Source of the DNA: JBDLIL01 sp039714855
GTDB taxonomy: Bacteria; Patescibacteriota; Microgenomatia; UBA1400; PJMF01
Direction of reading: 5' to 3'
Assembly: GCA_039714855.1 (NCBI GenBank)
Contig: JBDLIL010000059.1
Coordinates: forward strand, 1 to 5,528
Length of the DNA: 5,528 bases
This document shows positions 1 through 5,528 of the stretch, piece after piece (positions within the stretch are counted from its first letter, which is position 1; every line of letters begins with the position of its first letter). Below the pieces are notes generated by a model. The model was not told the DNA's origin. It searched no databases and worked only from the letters and a program-made list of their open reading frames with translations. A program made the translations under genes and the position numbers.

Positions 1-62
1 AAATTTGTATAATTTTTTTCAGAAATGTAAATTTTCTGTATTCACCATTATCTTAAGGATAA

Positions 63-158
63 TATGTCATCTTTTCTAAAAAAGTTGGTCCTTATTTTAA
101 TACGAGTGATTTGGTAACAGAGCTTCCTGAAGTTTTTTGGCAAGAAATTAATTTATAA
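63..158 (+). pseudogene. Possible C-terminal remnant of an unidentified protein
   Basis: This is a 31-codon open frame bounded upstream by a TAA at 60-62 and ending in TAA at 156-158. It has no ATG, GTG or early TTG start. The last 20 or so residues (ending LPEVFWQEINL) have a balanced, protein-like composition with ordinary codons, unlike the F/I/L/K-rich junk read in the other two frames here. This suggests the tail of a gene whose upstream part was deleted or frameshifted. Joining it to either other forward frame within 1-62 gives no recognisable protein. I do not recognise a family. It could equally be a chance open frame in noncoding DNA, so confidence is low. Confidence 0.22.
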
Positions 159-201
159 TCGCATTTTTTGCAGAAATAATATACAATTTAAGATCACTCG
201 T
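102..201. repeat. 9-bp inverted repeat flanking the fic upstream region
   Basis: ACGAGTGAT at 102-110 is the exact reverse complement of ATCACTCGT at 193-201. The outer ends are 100 bp apart, and the right arm ends one base before the fic start codon at 203. The enclosed 82 bp contain the candidate -10 box at 154-159. The arms could be two operator half-sites, for example for the winged-helix domain of the Fic protein. They could also form the base of a long RNA stem masking the start codon, if transcription begins upstream of 102, or be the termini of a tiny inserted element. A chance match is possible but not very likely, because the arms are less A+T-rich than their surroundings. Confidence 0.4.
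145..159 (+). promoter_or_regulatory. Candidate -10 box with overlapping palindrome upstream of fic
   Basis: TATAAT at 154-159 matches the bacterial -10 consensus exactly. It overlaps by one base the perfect 10-bp palindrome AAATTAATTT at 145-154. No good -35 hexamer lies 16-18 bp upstream; a TTGGCA at 137-142 is too close. A second weaker -10-like TACAAT occurs at 182-187. Initiation from the first box would give a leader of about 35 bases before the fic ATG. In such A+T-rich DNA, both a TATAAT and a short A/T palindrome can arise by chance. Confidence 0.3.
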
Positions 202-202
202 T

Positions 203-1291
203 ATGTATTCACCCAAATTTCAAATTACTAACAATCTACTTACCTATGTTGCTAATATTGAATCTAGCAAAGCGGTGATAGATAATTCTCCGTTGATTCC
301 GGCGTGGGAATCTAAGTTTAGAGATGAGGCTTTAGGTAGAACAGTGCATTTTGGTACGAAAATTGAAGGCAATGATCTTAGCGAAGAGCAGGCGAAGCAA
401 GTGGTTAGGTTGGACGATCATTTGGACAGTGAGTTGATTGCTCAGAAGGCTGGAATTGTGGCTAGAGATAGAGACATTCAAGAAGTCATCAATTATCGTA
501 ATGTTATCAATTGGATAGACCAATGGGAAATTACCACCGACAAAAAAAATCGCCTATCTATAAGAACACTAAAAACTTTGCATCAGTTGACCATGCAAAG
601 ATTATTAGATGAAAACAATTTGGGAAATTTTCGTAAGAAACAAGTAATTGTCAAAAGTGCTGTAGATGGTAGTGTAGCTTTTAGGCCGCCAGTAGCGGTA
701 GAAATTCCATATTTAGTAGATGATTTTTTTGAGTGGCTAGGTAGTGAAAAAATCTTAGAGGTTCATCCAATATTTAGAGCTGCAATTACTCATTACCAGC
801 TAGTATTTATTCATCCATTTATCGAAGGAAATGGTAGGACGGCTAGGGCCATGGCTAATTTAGTTCTTTATGAAAGTGCTTATGATTTCAAGAGATTTTT
901 TTCCATCGAGGAATATTTTGATAATGATGTAAGGCAGTATTATCATGCTTTACGTTCAGTGCAGCAAAATGCTGGTGATTTAACTTTTTGGTTGGAATAT
1001 TTTTGTTATGGATTGGCTATGGAAATAGATAAGGTTAAACGTAGGGTGGCAAAATTGAGTAGAGATTTAAAATTAAAAAAAGAATTGGGCAGGCAAGTAG
1101 CTTTAACAGAGCGCCAGTTAATTTTATTGGAGTTATTGCAAGAGCAGGGAAATATTACTTCTCAGGATGCTCAAAGAGTTTTGCCTCATATTAGTGTCGA
1201 TACCATTCTGCGAGATTTAAAAGATTTAATTGAAAAAGGACTTATAAATAAAAAGGGAGTTACCAAGGGTGTGAGTTATGCGCTTGTTTAA
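203..1291 (+). CDS. Fic family protein, class II-like, with C-terminal winged helix
   Basis: Fic proteins usually transfer AMP from ATP to a hydroxyl side chain of a target protein. The complete active-site signature is at residues 204-215 (HPFIEGNGRTAR): H204 is the catalytic base, E208 the metal ligand, and G209-R212 and R215 bind phosphates. Residues about 141-178 match the flap and following helix that precede the core. An N-terminal inhibitory-helix motif lies at 51-57 (GTKIEGN); E55 is the expected inhibitory glutamate that competes with R215. This places it with class II proteins, although Gly51 stands where Ser or Thr is usual. Residues about 299-362 look like a winged helix-turn-helix, so DNA binding and autoregulation are plausible. 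The 362-residue length is normal for this architecture. The ATG at 203 has no clear ribosome-binding site. The ligase gene follows after 26 bp. The target is unknown. Confidence 0.93.
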   Translation: MYSPKFQITNNLLTYVANIESSKAVIDNSPLIPAWESKFRDEALGRTVHFGTKIEGNDLSEEQAKQVVRLDDHLDSELIAQKAGIVARDRDIQEVINYRNVINWIDQWEITTDKKNRLSIRTLKTLHQLTMQRLLDENNLGNFRKKQVIVKSAVDGSVAFRPPVAVEIPYLVDDFFEWLGSEKILEVHPIFRAAITHYQLVFIHPFIEGNGRTARAMANLVLYESAYDFKRFFSIEEYFDNDVRQYYHALRSVQQNAGDLTFWLEYFCYGLAMEIDKVKRRVAKLSRDLKLKKELGRQVALTERQLILLELLQEQGNITSQDAQRVLPHISVDTILRDLKDLIEKGLINKKGVTKGVSYALV

Positions 1292-1317
1292 CGACAAGTA
1301 AAATTTCTAATTTAAGT

Positions 1318-3045
1318 ATGATATTTCAACAATTTGCTAAAACTTTGCAGAAACTTGAAGAAACTCCATCGCGTTTAGCGATGACAAGAGAATTAGCTCA
1401 ACTTTTTAAAAGATTTGATGATAATGAAATTCCACCTGCTATTTATATGATGCAGGGAAAATTAGTGCCAGCATACGAATCTATGGAATTCAATCTTAGC
1501 GTGAAAATGGTTTTGAGAGTATTAGCCAGATTAAATTCAAAAGAAGTAACTAAAATTTACAAAGAGTTAGGAGATCTAGGTTTGGTTGCAGAAAAAATCA
1601 CCAAGATTCAATCACCAATATCCAAGCAACTAGAATTGTTAAAAGTTTTTGAATTTTTAAAGGAAATTGCCAAAGATGGAGGAGAAGGTTCGCAGGAACG
1701 AAAAGTAAAAAAATTAGTTGATTTGTTAGAACAATTGGATTCTGTCTCAGCTAAGTATGTAGTAAGAATTGTAATTGGTAAGTTACGACTTGGTTTTTCT
1801 ACAATGACGATTTTAGATGCTTTAAGCTGGTCGACATCTGGTGATAAGAGTCAAAGCAAGCAATTAGAACAGACATACAGCAGAAGAGCTGATCTGGGAT
1901 TCTTGGCTCAAGAATATCTTTCCTTAAGAAAGGAAAATAATAAAGAAGAAAGAAAAAAAATATTGAAAAATATTAAGTCAGAAGTTGGAGTGCCAATAGT
2001 TCCTGCTCTTTGTCAGCGGCTAAATAGTGCCGAAGAAATAATTGAAAAAATGAGTGAAGTAATTGCCGAGCCAAAATATGATGGTATGAGGGTACAGCTG
2101 CATTTTTCAAATACAGCAAATTTTAAGCAAATAAAAGCTTATACTAGAAATCTTGAGGAAATTGCGCACATGTTTCCTGAGCTAGAAAAGCTAAGAAAGA
2201 ATCTTGATTGTGAATCTTGTATTTTGGATGCTGAAGTAGTCGGAATAAATAAAAATACAGGTGAGATAGTCTCATTTCAAGAAACTATTCAGAGAAAAAG
2301 AAAGCATAGTGTAAAAGAAAAAGCATCTGAGCTTCCCGCAAGATTTTACATTTTTGATCTTTTAGATTTGAATGGGAAATCACTTGTGGATGAGTCATTG
2401 CGAAATAGAAAAGAGCTATTGAAAAGGTTATTTATCAATAATGAGTATTTAGTTTATACGCCATATATACTTACTACTGATGCAAGCAAATTGCGAAAAT
2501 TTCACGAAGACGAACTGGCAAAGGGGTTGGAGGGAGCTGTGATTAAGCAGGCAGATTCAAAATATGTTGCTGGTCGCAAAGGTTGGAATTGGGTAAAAAT
2601 TAAAGAAAAACAGGGTCAAAGTGGTAAATTATCTGATACTTTAGATTTGGTAATTATGGGTTATTACTATGGCAGAGGTAAAAGATCGTCTTTTGGAATG
2701 GGTGCATTTTTAGTAGGAGTAATAAAAGACCACAAAATTTTGACTATTGCTAAAATTGGAACTGGAATTAGTGATGAGCAATTAAAGCAAATTAAGAGTG
2801 AATTGGAGCGAATAAAAACTAATACAAAACCAAGTGCGTACAAAGTTCATAAAAATTTAATTCCTGATGTTTGGGTTGAACCCAGAATAGTAGTGGAGAT
2901 AGCTGCGGATGAGATTACTAAGTCCCCTGTTCATTCGGCTGGAGTTGCTCTAAGGTTTCCTAGACTTATGAGAATTCGCAGTGATAAAAACTGGAATGAC
3001 GTAACTACCACAAAAGAACTCAATAGTATTCAAATTTCAAAGTAA
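1318..3045 (+). CDS. lig: ATP-dependent DNA ligase, archaeal/eukaryal DNA ligase I type
   Basis: This enzyme seals nicks in duplex DNA through an enzyme-AMP and then a DNA-adenylate intermediate. Residues 1 to about 200 form the helical DNA-binding domain, including the family stretch GKLRLGFSTMTILDAL near 154-169. The nucleotidyltransferase core follows. Motif I is KYDGMR at 253-258, with K253 the AMP-accepting lysine. Then come TRNLEEI at 276-282, motif III LDAEVVG at 303-309, motif IIIa FYIFDLL at 343-349, motif IV EGAVIK at 405-410 and motif V WVKIKEK at 425-431. The C-terminal OB fold ends with motif VI, ALRFPRLMRIRSDK at 544-557. All nucleotide-binding motifs are intact and the 575 residues match archaeal ligases, so it should be active. 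Most bacteria rely on NAD-dependent LigA for replication, so this is probably a second or transferred ligase. It starts 26 bp after the Fic gene, possibly on the same transcript, without a visible Shine-Dalgarno. Confidence 0.97.
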   Translation: MIFQQFAKTLQKLEETPSRLAMTRELAQLFKRFDDNEIPPAIYMMQGKLVPAYESMEFNLSVKMVLRVLARLNSKEVTKIYKELGDLGLVAEKITKIQSPISKQLELLKVFEFLKEIAKDGGEGSQERKVKKLVDLLEQLDSVSAKYVVRIVIGKLRLGFSTMTILDALSWSTSGDKSQSKQLEQTYSRRADLGFLAQEYLSLRKENNKEERKKILKNIKSEVGVPIVPALCQRLNSAEEIIEKMSEVIAEPKYDGMRVQLHFSNTANFKQIKAYTRNLEEIAHMFPELEKLRKNLDCESCILDAEVVGINKNTGEIVSFQETIQRKRKHSVKEKASELPARFYIFDLLDLNGKSLVDESLRNRKELLKRLFINNEYLVYTPYILTTDASKLRKFHEDELAKGLEGAVIKQADSKYVAGRKGWNWVKIKEKQGQSGKLSDTLDLVIMGYYYGRGKRSSFGMGAFLVGVIKDHKILTIAKIGTGISDEQLKQIKSELERIKTNTKPSAYKVHKNLIPDVWVEPRIVVEIAADEITKSPVHSAGVALRFPRLMRIRSDKNWNDVTTTKELNSIQISK

Positions 3046-3071
3046 TTTTTTTTCATTTTTTATTCTTTATT

Positions 3072-3095
3072 CCCCTCGACTTCGCTCGGGACAAG
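3072..3095. repeat. GC-rich hairpin motif resembling dispersed CTCGACTTCGCTCGGG repeats
   Basis: A sharply GC-rich island lies in the A+T-rich gap between the ligase and exchanger genes, just after T runs at 3046-3053 and 3056-3061. CTCGA at 3075-3079 can pair with TCGGG at 3086-3090 (five pairs, one G-U) around a six-base loop. The core resembles a short interspersed motif of the form CTCGACTTCGCTCGGGACAA that I recall from intergenic regions of many environmental bacterial genomes. No T run follows it on the plus strand and none follows on the minus strand, so it is not a standard intrinsic terminator. Only one copy occurs in this window. Confidence 0.5.
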
Positions 3096-3111
3096 CATTA
3101 TCCTTATATAC

Positions 3112-4050
3112 ATGCTTCTTTTTCTGATAATTTTTGGCTTAGGTTTACTATTGTTTGGAGCCCAGTTTTTGGTTGATGCTTCTATTGGCATTGCTCGCAG
3201 ATTCAAAATATCTGAATTTGTAATTGGCTTGACCTTGGTTACTATTGGAACTAGTATTCCAGAACTGGTTGTTTCCATTACAGGGGCTGTATATAGGATG
3301 CGCGGTGTTGCTGTTTCTGATTTGGTGGTGGGTGAAATTGTGGGATCAGATATTGGTCAAATAGGTTTGGTTTTAGGCTTAGTTGGTCTTTTTGGTGCAA
3401 TTGATATGAAGAGAAAGGCTTTGTTTTATCAAAGTGTTTTTATGATTGGTTCGGTGGTATTGCTTTTTATCTTTGGACAAGATTATTTTCTCTCTAGATT
3501 AGAAGGCATGACATTTTTGGGTTTATATTTGCTTTATATTATCCCGATAGGGAGAGGGGGTTCTTCTGTTAGACATGGCACTAAGAAGAAAAAAAGTAAT
3601 TTGTGGGTAGATTGGTCAAAATTAATTATTGGTTTGATAGGAATTGTATTTGGAGCAAAAATGGCTATCGATAATAGTGTTTTATTGGCCGACCAATTTC
3701 ATATTAGTAAAACTTTCATAGGTATTTTTATACTTGGGTTTGGTACTAGTTTGCCAGAATTAGTGGTGGCGATTACTGCTTATATCAAAAGGGCCAAGGG
3801 CATATCTATCGGTAATATTATTGGAAGTAATATTTTTGATACTTTAGTTGGTCTCGGGGCAGGTGCATCTCTAGTGGGCTTTAATATTGATTCTCAGATT
3901 ATGAATTTTGATATCCCTTTCTTACTTTTCTTGTCAGTAATAGTGGTAGTTTTCTTTTACACCAAAAAAAGCCTAGAAAAGAAAGAATCAATATTAATAA
4001 TCTCTTTGTATGGGGGGTATGTGCTGTTGAAGTTACTCAGTTTGTCTTAG
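3112..4050 (+). CDS. Na+/Ca2+ exchanger family (CaCA) membrane protein
   Basis: This is a predicted inner-membrane cation antiporter, probably exporting Ca2+ in exchange for Na+. Its 312 residues form about ten hydrophobic helices in two homologous halves, separated by a short basic loop near 148-168 (KKKK at 158-161). Each half has the family alpha-repeat. Repeat 1 has GTSIPEL at 46-52 and GEIVGSDIGQ at 74-83. Repeat 2 has GTSLPEL at 211-217 and GNIIGSNIFD at 234-243. E51 and E216 are the expected ion-binding glutamates, and D243 is the usual acidic partner in the second half. In the first half the usual GSNIFN is replaced by GSDIGQ, so ion selectivity may differ. Size and topology match prokaryotic exchangers such as NCX_Mj and YrbG. 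The ATG at 3112 has no Shine-Dalgarno. The last 18 bp overlap the 3' end of the convergent glycosyltransferase gene. Confidence 0.92.
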   Translation: MLLFLIIFGLGLLLFGAQFLVDASIGIARRFKISEFVIGLTLVTIGTSIPELVVSITGAVYRMRGVAVSDLVVGEIVGSDIGQIGLVLGLVGLFGAIDMKRKALFYQSVFMIGSVVLLFIFGQDYFLSRLEGMTFLGLYLLYIIPIGRGGSSVRHGTKKKKSNLWVDWSKLIIGLIGIVFGAKMAIDNSVLLADQFHISKTFIGIFILGFGTSLPELVVAITAYIKRAKGISIGNIIGSNIFDTLVGLGAGASLVGFNIDSQIMNFDIPFLLFLSVIVVVFFYTKKSLEKKESILIISLYGGYVLLKLLSLS

Positions 4051-5139
4051 TAACTTATCAACTAAAGTTAAAAGTTTTATTTTTGATTTTTGGTTATAAT
4101 CTTTCATTTTTCTTAAGCTTGTTTGAAATTCAGCTAATTGTTGTGGGTTATTAGTAATATCAGCAAGAACTTTTGAAGCTTTAATTGGGTTTTCTTCTAC
4201 ATAACCCAGTTTACTATCTATAATAATATCTAAATTTCCATCTTCTTGACCTGCAATATGAGTGATAGCAAAAAACGGAGTAACTGTGGCTACAGTTTCA
4301 AAAAGTGTATTGGGGCCAGCTTTTCCAATTACTAAATCAGATGCTTGCATATATTTATATAACTTCTTTGTAAAAGGCAAAGCAGTTAACGTGATATTTT
4401 TACGAGTTTTTCTCAAATTATTTTCCAATGCCTTGGTTACTTTAAATAGAGTTTTGTTATTTCCGCAAGCAACTATGATATTGATATCTTTTGTTGTACT
4501 GAAAATAATGGGAAGTATTTTCATGATGGCTGTGGTTCCATCCGACCCTGAGACAATTAAAAAAGTTAATTTATCTTCTGATATTTTTAGTTTTTTTCTT
4601 ATTTCTTTTTTTTGATAATTTTGCTCATACTCATCTCTGACAAACCAGCCAGTGGCCGAGACTTTTGCTTTGGGATTAAACCTTCTTGAAATTTTTATTG
4701 TGTTTTTATCAAAAGCTAAATTTTGATTTGCATTCTCTGCTATTAGTATGGGATGGATAGTTTTTGGGTCAGTAAAAACATTAATGAATGGTTTGTTATA
4801 TGACTTTGAAAGATCTCCTAGGCATTTGTTGAAGAAATAATGTGTATTAATAGCAATATCTGGTTTTTTACGTGAGAAAAAAGACTCAATTTTCTTTTCA
4901 TATTTTAGCCTGAAATAATTTTCTGCTAGAATAGCAGTTTTTTTACCTTGGCTTAGCTTGTATATACTTCCAAATCCACTTGGGAAAAATTTATAAATTG
5001 GCAAATAGTACTGTAAAAGAATATCCGAATCTTTGAAGATTTTGATTTTATATTTTGGCTTTAATGTTTGAATGATAGCCTCAGCGATGCTGACATGACC
5101 TTGAAAAGCCGTGAATATAGCCACAGTTTTTTTTGACAT
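4033..5139 (-). CDS. GT-B glycosyltransferase, MGDG synthase / UgtP-like (GT28 type)
   Basis: It likely transfers a sugar from a nucleotide-sugar to a lipid acceptor such as diacylglycerol at the inner membrane face. Counted from the ATG at 5139, the product has 368 residues and no transmembrane helix. The N-terminal domain has the glycine-His motif AFQGHVSIAEAI at 11-22, matching the MGDG-synthase GHxxAAxAI pattern, and FTDPKTIHP at 122-130. The C-terminal donor-binding domain has SGSDG at 197-201, MQASDLVIGKAGPNTLFE at 264-281 and GQEDGN at 297-302, all typical of this family and related to MurG. MurG itself is less likely, because the TDP..HP and GQEDGN motifs fit lipid glycosyltransferases better. 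A TTG at 5169 would add ten residues, but a TATAAT at 5147-5152 favours the ATG. It is divergent from the GT4 fragment. Acceptor and sugar cannot be read from the sequence. Confidence 0.88.
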   Translation of the reverse strand: MSKKTVAIFTAFQGHVSIAEAIIQTLKPKYKIKIFKDSDILLQYYLPIYKFFPSGFGSIYKLSQGKKTAILAENYFRLKYEKKIESFFSRKKPDIAINTHYFFNKCLGDLSKSYNKPFINVFTDPKTIHPILIAENANQNLAFDKNTIKISRRFNPKAKVSATGWFVRDEYEQNYQKKEIRKKLKISEDKLTFLIVSGSDGTTAIMKILPIIFSTTKDINIIVACGNNKTLFKVTKALENNLRKTRKNITLTALPFTKKLYKYMQASDLVIGKAGPNTLFETVATVTPFFAITHIAGQEDGNLDIIIDSKLGYVEENPIKASKVLADITNNPQQLAEFQTSLRKMKDYNQKSKIKLLTLVDKLLRQTE

Positions 5140-5141
5140 GT

Positions 5142-5170
5142 TTGTGATTATACCTTCACCAAAGTACAAT
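5142..5170 (+). promoter_or_regulatory. Candidate promoter for the GT4 gene, probably leaderless
   Basis: TTGTGA at 5142-5147 and TACAAT at 5165-5170 are separated by 17 bp, the optimal spacing. They match the bacterial consensus hexamers at four and five of six positions. Only eight bases separate the -10 box from the ATG at 5179, so transcription would start at or within one or two bases of the start codon. The -35 box overlaps the -10 box of the opposite-strand promoter. Confidence 0.5.
5147..5152 (-). promoter_or_regulatory. Candidate -10 box for the minus-strand glycosyltransferase
   Basis: Read on the minus strand this is a perfect TATAAT, followed by seven bases and then the ATG at 5139, which predicts a leaderless or nearly leaderless mRNA. 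No convincing -35 hexamer lies 16-18 bp upstream. A TTGTAC at 5169-5164 is only 11 bp away. The box would lie inside the coding region if the TTG at 5169 were the true start, which is why I prefer the ATG. A GAAGG at 5157-5153 is too far from the ATG (13 bases) to be a normal ribosome-binding site. Confidence 0.45.
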
Positions 5171-5178
5171 ATACTACT

Positions 5179-5451
5179 ATGCGAATTGTTTTTGCCAGTG
5201 ATACATATCTTCCCTCGATAAATGGAGTGGCTACGGGCTTAGACATGTATGCTCGAAAATTATCTAAGCTTGGTCACGAGGTGATAATTGTAGCTCCGAA
5301 TCATAAAAGTTTTAAAAAAACTGAAAAAACTAAGATAAATAGCAATTTAACAATTTATAGACCATGGACAATTTCTTTAACTTTTATTCATCCGATGCTT
5401 TTTGCATCGTTTTTCAATAAAAATATAAAAAGACTACTAGAACTTTTTTAA
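5179..5451 (+). pseudogene. N-terminal fragment of a GT4-type glycosyltransferase
   Basis: The 90-residue frame is the beginning of a GT-B glycosyltransferase of the GT4 class. MRIVFASDTYLPSINGVAT at 1-19 is the first strand and glycine loop, and ARKLSKLGHEVIIVAP at 25-40 is the helix and second strand. Intact family members are about 350-400 residues. This frame stops at TAA 5449-5451, just where the next strand (usually PDIVH.H) is expected, and it lacks the whole donor-binding domain. Reading past the stop in all three forward frames to 5528 gives no continuation, so a single frameshift does not explain it. The product alone could not be catalytic. The head-to-head neighbour is another glycosyltransferase, suggesting a former glycolipid or envelope pair. 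It may be a decayed gene, or the right end of the window may be misassembled. Confidence 0.75.
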
Positions 5452-5528
5452 ATTCCATTTAATGAATCAAATTAATGAAAAAATAGTTTTTGTAGTTTAA
5501 AAAATTTGAACTCATATCATAATAGATA
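5452..5528. other. A+T-rich noncoding tail after the broken GT4 frame
   Basis: No frame of useful length is open here on the plus strand. The octamer TTAATGAA occurs twice, in 5459-5466 and 5472-5479. An 8-bp hairpin (one G-T pair, loop AAA) can form from 5494 to 5512, but no T run follows it on either strand, so it is not a typical terminator. I see nothing else supportable. Confidence 0.4.

Noticed and set aside
20..38. Hairpin CAGAAA/TTTCTG as a terminator of an upstream gene
   Set aside because: The T run precedes the stem rather than following it on the plus strand, and no T run follows on the minus strand.
332..523. 63-codon open frame on the minus strand inside the Fic gene
   Set aside because: It lies wholly opposite a well-supported coding region, and its translation shows no domain or motif.
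203..1291. Fic protein as the toxin of a Fic/antitoxin pair
   Set aside because: The inhibitory motif is in the same protein (class II layout), and no small antitoxin gene with that motif lies beside it.
1283..1298. Hairpin CTTGT/ACAAG at the end of the Fic gene as a terminator
   Set aside because: The stem has only five pairs and no T run follows; the ligase starts 20 bases later, so read-through is more likely.
203..3045. A functional Fic-DNA ligase system, since both use ATP to make adenylylated products
   Set aside because: They are only adjacent and co-directional. Nothing in the sequence shows that the ligase is a Fic target, and shared AMP chemistry is not evidence of partnership.
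3060..3278. 72-codon open frame on the minus strand over the start of the exchanger
   Set aside because: It is antisense to the conserved first alpha-repeat of the exchanger and has no recognisable features.
4262..4615. 117-codon open frame on the plus strand inside the minus-strand glycosyltransferase
   Set aside because: The opposite strand encodes conserved glycosyltransferase motifs over the same bases; the hydrophobic look of this frame comes from reading the complement.
5140..5169. TTG at 5169 as the start of the minus-strand glycosyltransferase
   Set aside because: The extra ten residues precede the conserved first strand, contain the candidate TATAAT, and would leave only nine bases to the divergent gene; the ATG at 5139 fits better.
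203..5451. Alternative genetic code with TGA read as glycine, as in some Patescibacteria
   Set aside because: All long frames are complete without any in-frame TGA and use normal GGN glycine codons, so the standard bacterial code fits.

Overview
This is an A+T-rich stretch (roughly two-thirds A+T by eye) with short intergenic gaps, read with the standard bacterial code. All five gene starts are ATG, all stops are TAA or TAG, and no start has a convincing Shine-Dalgarno sequence. An archaeal-type ATP-dependent DNA ligase sits beside bacterial-style genes and bacterial TATAAT-like promoter boxes. Together this suggests an uncultivated small-genome bacterium, possibly of the Candidate Phyla Radiation (Patescibacteria, perhaps Microgenomates). 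That placement is inference; there is no marker gene here to prove it.

Layout from left to right. Bases 1-202 hold no complete gene. They contain a short open frame that reads like the C-terminal end of a lost or frameshifted protein, and a 9-bp inverted repeat whose right arm ends one base before the next start codon. At 203-1291 (+) is a Fic-domain protein with a C-terminal winged helix. After 26 bp comes the DNA ligase at 1318-3045 (+), so these two may share a transcript. A 66-bp gap then holds two T runs and a GC-rich hairpin motif resembling dispersed repeats. Next is a ten-helix Na+/Ca2+ exchanger family protein at 3112-4050 (+).

Its 3' end overlaps by 18 bp the 3' end of a convergent glycosyltransferase at 4033-5139 (-), which resembles diacylglycerol glycosyltransferases (MGDG synthase / UgtP type). 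That gene diverges from the beginning of a GT4-type glycosyltransferase at 5179 (+). The GT4 frame stops after only 90 codons, so it looks broken. The 39 bp between the two divergent starts carry candidate promoters for both directions, placed so that both mRNAs would begin at or next to their ATG.

The glycosyltransferase pair plausibly belongs to glycolipid or envelope sugar synthesis. The ligase seals nicks in DNA, the exchanger moves cations across the membrane, and the Fic protein probably modifies a protein target with AMP and may regulate its own gene. I see no CRISPR array, tRNA, rRNA, insertion sequence or clear new multi-gene system. The most unusual points are the compact, probably leaderless divergent promoter, the truncated GT4 gene, the inverted repeat flanking the fic promoter region, and an altered ion-site motif in the exchanger.
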